Shown here: one piece after another, positions 61,901-64,000 of the stretch
Numbering within the stretch: position 1 is the stretch's first letter
Layout: every line of letters starts with the position of its first letter
Assembly: GCF_902506065.1 (NCBI RefSeq)
Contig: NZ_LR732912.1
Span: 1,412,718-1,476,717 of the forward strand
Reading direction: 5' to 3'
DNA length: 64,000 nucleotides
From: Arthrobacter sp. 9V
GTDB taxonomy: Bacteria > Actinomycetota > Actinomycetes > Actinomycetales > Micrococcaceae
Made by a program: the position numbers and the translations under genes
Notes under the pieces: generated by a model
Told to the model about the DNA's origin: nothing
Databases searched by the model: none
Seen by the model: the letters and a program-made list of their open reading frames with translations, nothing else

Positions 61901-63793
61901 GGCGTTGGCGATATGTCCGGCGACGTCTTCGGCAATGGCATGCTGCTTTCCCGTCATATCCGGTTGCTTGCCGCCTTTGACCACCGCCACATCTTCCTTG
62001 ATCCCGCACCTGATGCTGCTGCGTCGTTCGAGGAGCGGCAGAGGTTGTTCGAGCTGCCCCGGTCTTCCTGGGACGACTATGACCGGACGCTTATCAGCGA
62101 AGGCGGCGGCGTTTACCCACGTCAAGCCAAAACCATCCCGGTTTCGGAGCAGGTTCGCAAGGCGTTGGGTTTGCCGGACGGAACTACTCAGCTGAGCCCG
62201 CCGGAACTTCTCCGTGCGATCCTGCTCGCGCCGGCAGACCTTCTTTACAACGGTGGTATCGGCACTTACGTCAAAGCCAGTTCCGAAACCCATGCTGCCG
62301 TGGGTGATAAAGCCAATGACGCCATCCGCGTAGATGGCCGGGACCTGCGCGTCAAAGTCGTGGGCGAAGGAGGCAACCTGGGCCTGACGCAAAGGGGCCG
62401 CATTGAAGCCGCGTTGCAAGGGGTCATCCTCAACACCGACGCCATCGACAACTCCGCTGGCGTGGACTGCTCTGACCATGAGGTCAACATCAAGATCTTC
62501 GTTGACCGAATGGTTGCGGCAGGCAAACTTGACGCCGCAGAAAGAGCCGGCTTCCTGGCCGATATGACCGATGAGGTGGGAAGGCTTGTCCTGCAGGACA
62601 ACATCGACCAGAACATCCTGCTTCTCAATGACCGCACGCGTGTGGCGGACTGGAGCCCGAGCTACGAGAGGCTCATGGACTGGCTGGAGAAGTCCGCGGA
62701 TCTCAAGCGCGATCTGGAAGCACTTCCCACCACTGAAACGCTGCGCTCGAGGCTGGAGCAGGGACAAGGACTCACCTCGCCCGAGCTGGCGGTCTTGGCG
62801 GCCTACGCAAAGATCGAGCTCGCTGCAGCATTGCGGGACAGCAACCTCGCGGATGATCCTTGGTTTGCGGACACCATCCGTGACTATTTCCCGAAGCAGC
62901 TGCGGGAGAAGTTCGACGCTGAGCTGGACACGCACCCGCTACGGCGCGAGATCATTGCCACGGTGGTTGCCAACGACATCATCAACCTGGGTGGCATAAC
63001 CTTCGCTTTCCGGGCCATAGAAGAAACTTCAGCCAACGAGGTAGCGGTAGCCAAGGCTTTTGTTGCTCTGCGTGAAATCTATGATCTGGATCCGATGGTG
63101 GCTGAGCTGAATGCGCTTCCGGCATCGTTCCCGACCGAACACTGGAGTGAAGTCCACCTGGACATCCGACGCCTGCTTGACCGGGCAGTTCGTTGGGTCC
63201 TGGGGCAGGGGATGGCGTCACAGCCCATAGCTGACGTGGTGGAATCCTTTAAGCCCATGCTGGCTCCTCTGCGGGCCAAGCTTCTGGACTACCTCCGCGG
63301 CGAGGACAAGACACGCATCTCGGGTTGGTTGGATAAAGCCCGTGGCTGGGAATTGCCGGATCACCTGGCACACAGGTGGGCGGAGCTGTTCGAGAGCTAC
63401 GCACTGTTGGACATTGCGCGAATTGCCCAAACCGGAAAAGAAGGCGTGGAGGACGTCGCGCACGTGTACTACACGGTGTTCAACCGCTTCCATGTGGATT
63501 CGCTCCTGGAACGCATCAGTTCCCTGCCCCGCGATGACCGCTGGCAGGCCCTGGCGCGGGCAGCCCTTCGGGACGACCTGTACTCCACAGTGGCGGATAT
63601 GACGACGTCGGTCCTTGAATCGACAGCGTCAGGCACCGTGGCTGAGGATCGCCTCAGGGAATGGGAAGGCCAAAATGCCGAACAGTTGGGGCGCGCCAAG
63701 ACCATGTTCGACGAGGTCAACGCGCTTGAAGCCGACGACATGGCTTCACTGTCGGTAGCATTAAGGCTCTTGAGGTCAATCGTTCGACGCTAG
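58937..63793 (+). CDS. NAD-specific glutamate dehydrogenase, 180-kDa type (GDH2)
   Basis: 1618-aa enzyme converting glutamate and NAD+ to 2-oxoglutarate and ammonia. The N-terminal half carries ACT-like regulatory regions. The catalytic half starts near residue 800 with [20 protein letters not shown] and [16 protein letters not shown], and continues with the NAD-binding segment [20 protein letters not shown]. The large type is mainly catabolic. ATG at 58937 has GGAGG 9 nt upstream. It fills most of the last 5 kb and is complete. Confidence 0.95.
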   Translation: [1618 protein letters not shown]

Positions 63794-63824
63794 GGTCAGT
63801 CCCGGCGTCGCAAATGGAGGTGCA

Positions 63825-64000
63825 GTGGCAATCTTTACAGACCCCATCAGGGAACACGCTGATTTCGGGCCTGGAGATGCCGAATGGCTGCACCTCCTCG
63901 TCGGTGACTGGCAAATGGTTGCTGACTTGGCTTTTGCGGATCTTGCTCTGTGGTTTCCGCATCCGGAATTCGGCTACATTGCCCTCGCCCACGTCCGTCC
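63825..64000 (+). CDS. Sensor histidine kinase, PdtaS-like (3' truncated by window end)
   Basis: The first 58 codons of a gene running off the window. The sequence WLHLLVGDWQMVADLAFADL matches the start of the actinobacterial histidine kinase N-terminal domain found in PdtaS, which pairs with the RNA-binding regulator PdtaR. GTG at 63825 has GGAGG 4 nt upstream. The kinase and ATPase domains lie outside the window, so the call rests on a short N-terminal match. Confidence 0.7.
   Translation, partial: MAIFTDPIREHADFGPGDAEWLHLLVGDWQMVADLAFADLALWFPHPEFGYIALAHVR

Overview
The window is a gene-dense, GC-rich chromosomal segment of an actinobacterium. Gene content and order fit the family Micrococcaceae, most likely Arthrobacter or Paenarthrobacter. 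The evidence is mtrA-mtrB-lpqB followed by ComF, a long ribosome hibernation factor, YcaQ, SecA and an Rv3235-type protein; sigK-rskA; uvrD2 with a DUF2342-type protein, a PDZ/Lon-like protease and a UPF0182 protein; and the giant NAD-glutamate dehydrogenase. This is an inference from protein families and synteny recalled from memory; no database was searched. About 54 protein genes and two initiator tRNA genes are supported. There is no rRNA operon, prophage, CRISPR array or intact insertion sequence.

Layout. 1-8.7 kb: uvrD2 (5' end outside the window), a YgjP-like peptidase, a DUF2342-type protein on the minus strand, a PDZ/Lon-like protease and a UPF0182 membrane protein. 8.8-10.4 kb: two near-identical initiator tRNA units, each with its own terminator, separated by a 32-bp tandem repeat, then a GntR/UTRA regulator. 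10.4-15.4 kb: envelope stress genes, namely PspA and a TPM-domain protein on the minus strand and a divergent HtrA-type protease. 15.6-20.2 kb: etfB, etfA, a PIG-L deacetylase, gluconokinase and gluconate permease. 20.2-20.5 kb: a small IS30 deletion derivative sitting inside a perfect 21-bp inverted repeat, probably the terminator between gntP and rskA. 20.5-23.6 kb, minus strand: rskA, sigK, trmL and a J-domain protein. 23.7-25.4 kb: a diacylglycerol kinase family gene and a lipoprotein. 25.4-30 kb: a sulfur / iron-sulfur cluster with a cysteine-rich HTH regulator, a cysteine desulfurase, a ferredoxin-reductase-like flavoprotein and mnmA. 30-35.8 kb: an oligopeptide-type ABC importer with fused ATPases. 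35.9-37.4 kb: chorismate mutase and a cysteine-free MetE-like protein. 37.4-43.7 kb, minus strand: DUF4166, DUF58, MoxR, DUF4350, DUF4129 and a membrane protein, mostly coupled by 4-base overlaps. 43.9-54.4 kb: mtrA-mtrB-lpqB, ComF, hpf, a YcaQ-like protein and secA. 54.4-58.9 kb: poorly characterised genes (Rv3235-type, LysM membrane protein, a possible Sm-like protein, an excisionase-type HTH, a SAF protein and a CpaE/ParA-like ATPase with no Walker A lysine). 58.9-64 kb: NAD-glutamate dehydrogenase and the start of a PdtaS-like sensor kinase.

The strongest new signal is a 26-bp element that matches at 20 of 26 positions and lies just upstream of both the HTH regulator (25431-25456) and the flavoprotein reductase (28697-28722, opposite strand). 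It suggests a small redox or Fe-S regulon around cysteine desulfurase and MnmA. Second is the SAF plus degenerate ParA-like ATPase pair with its small-protein neighbourhood, and the 10-bp phased repeats near it.
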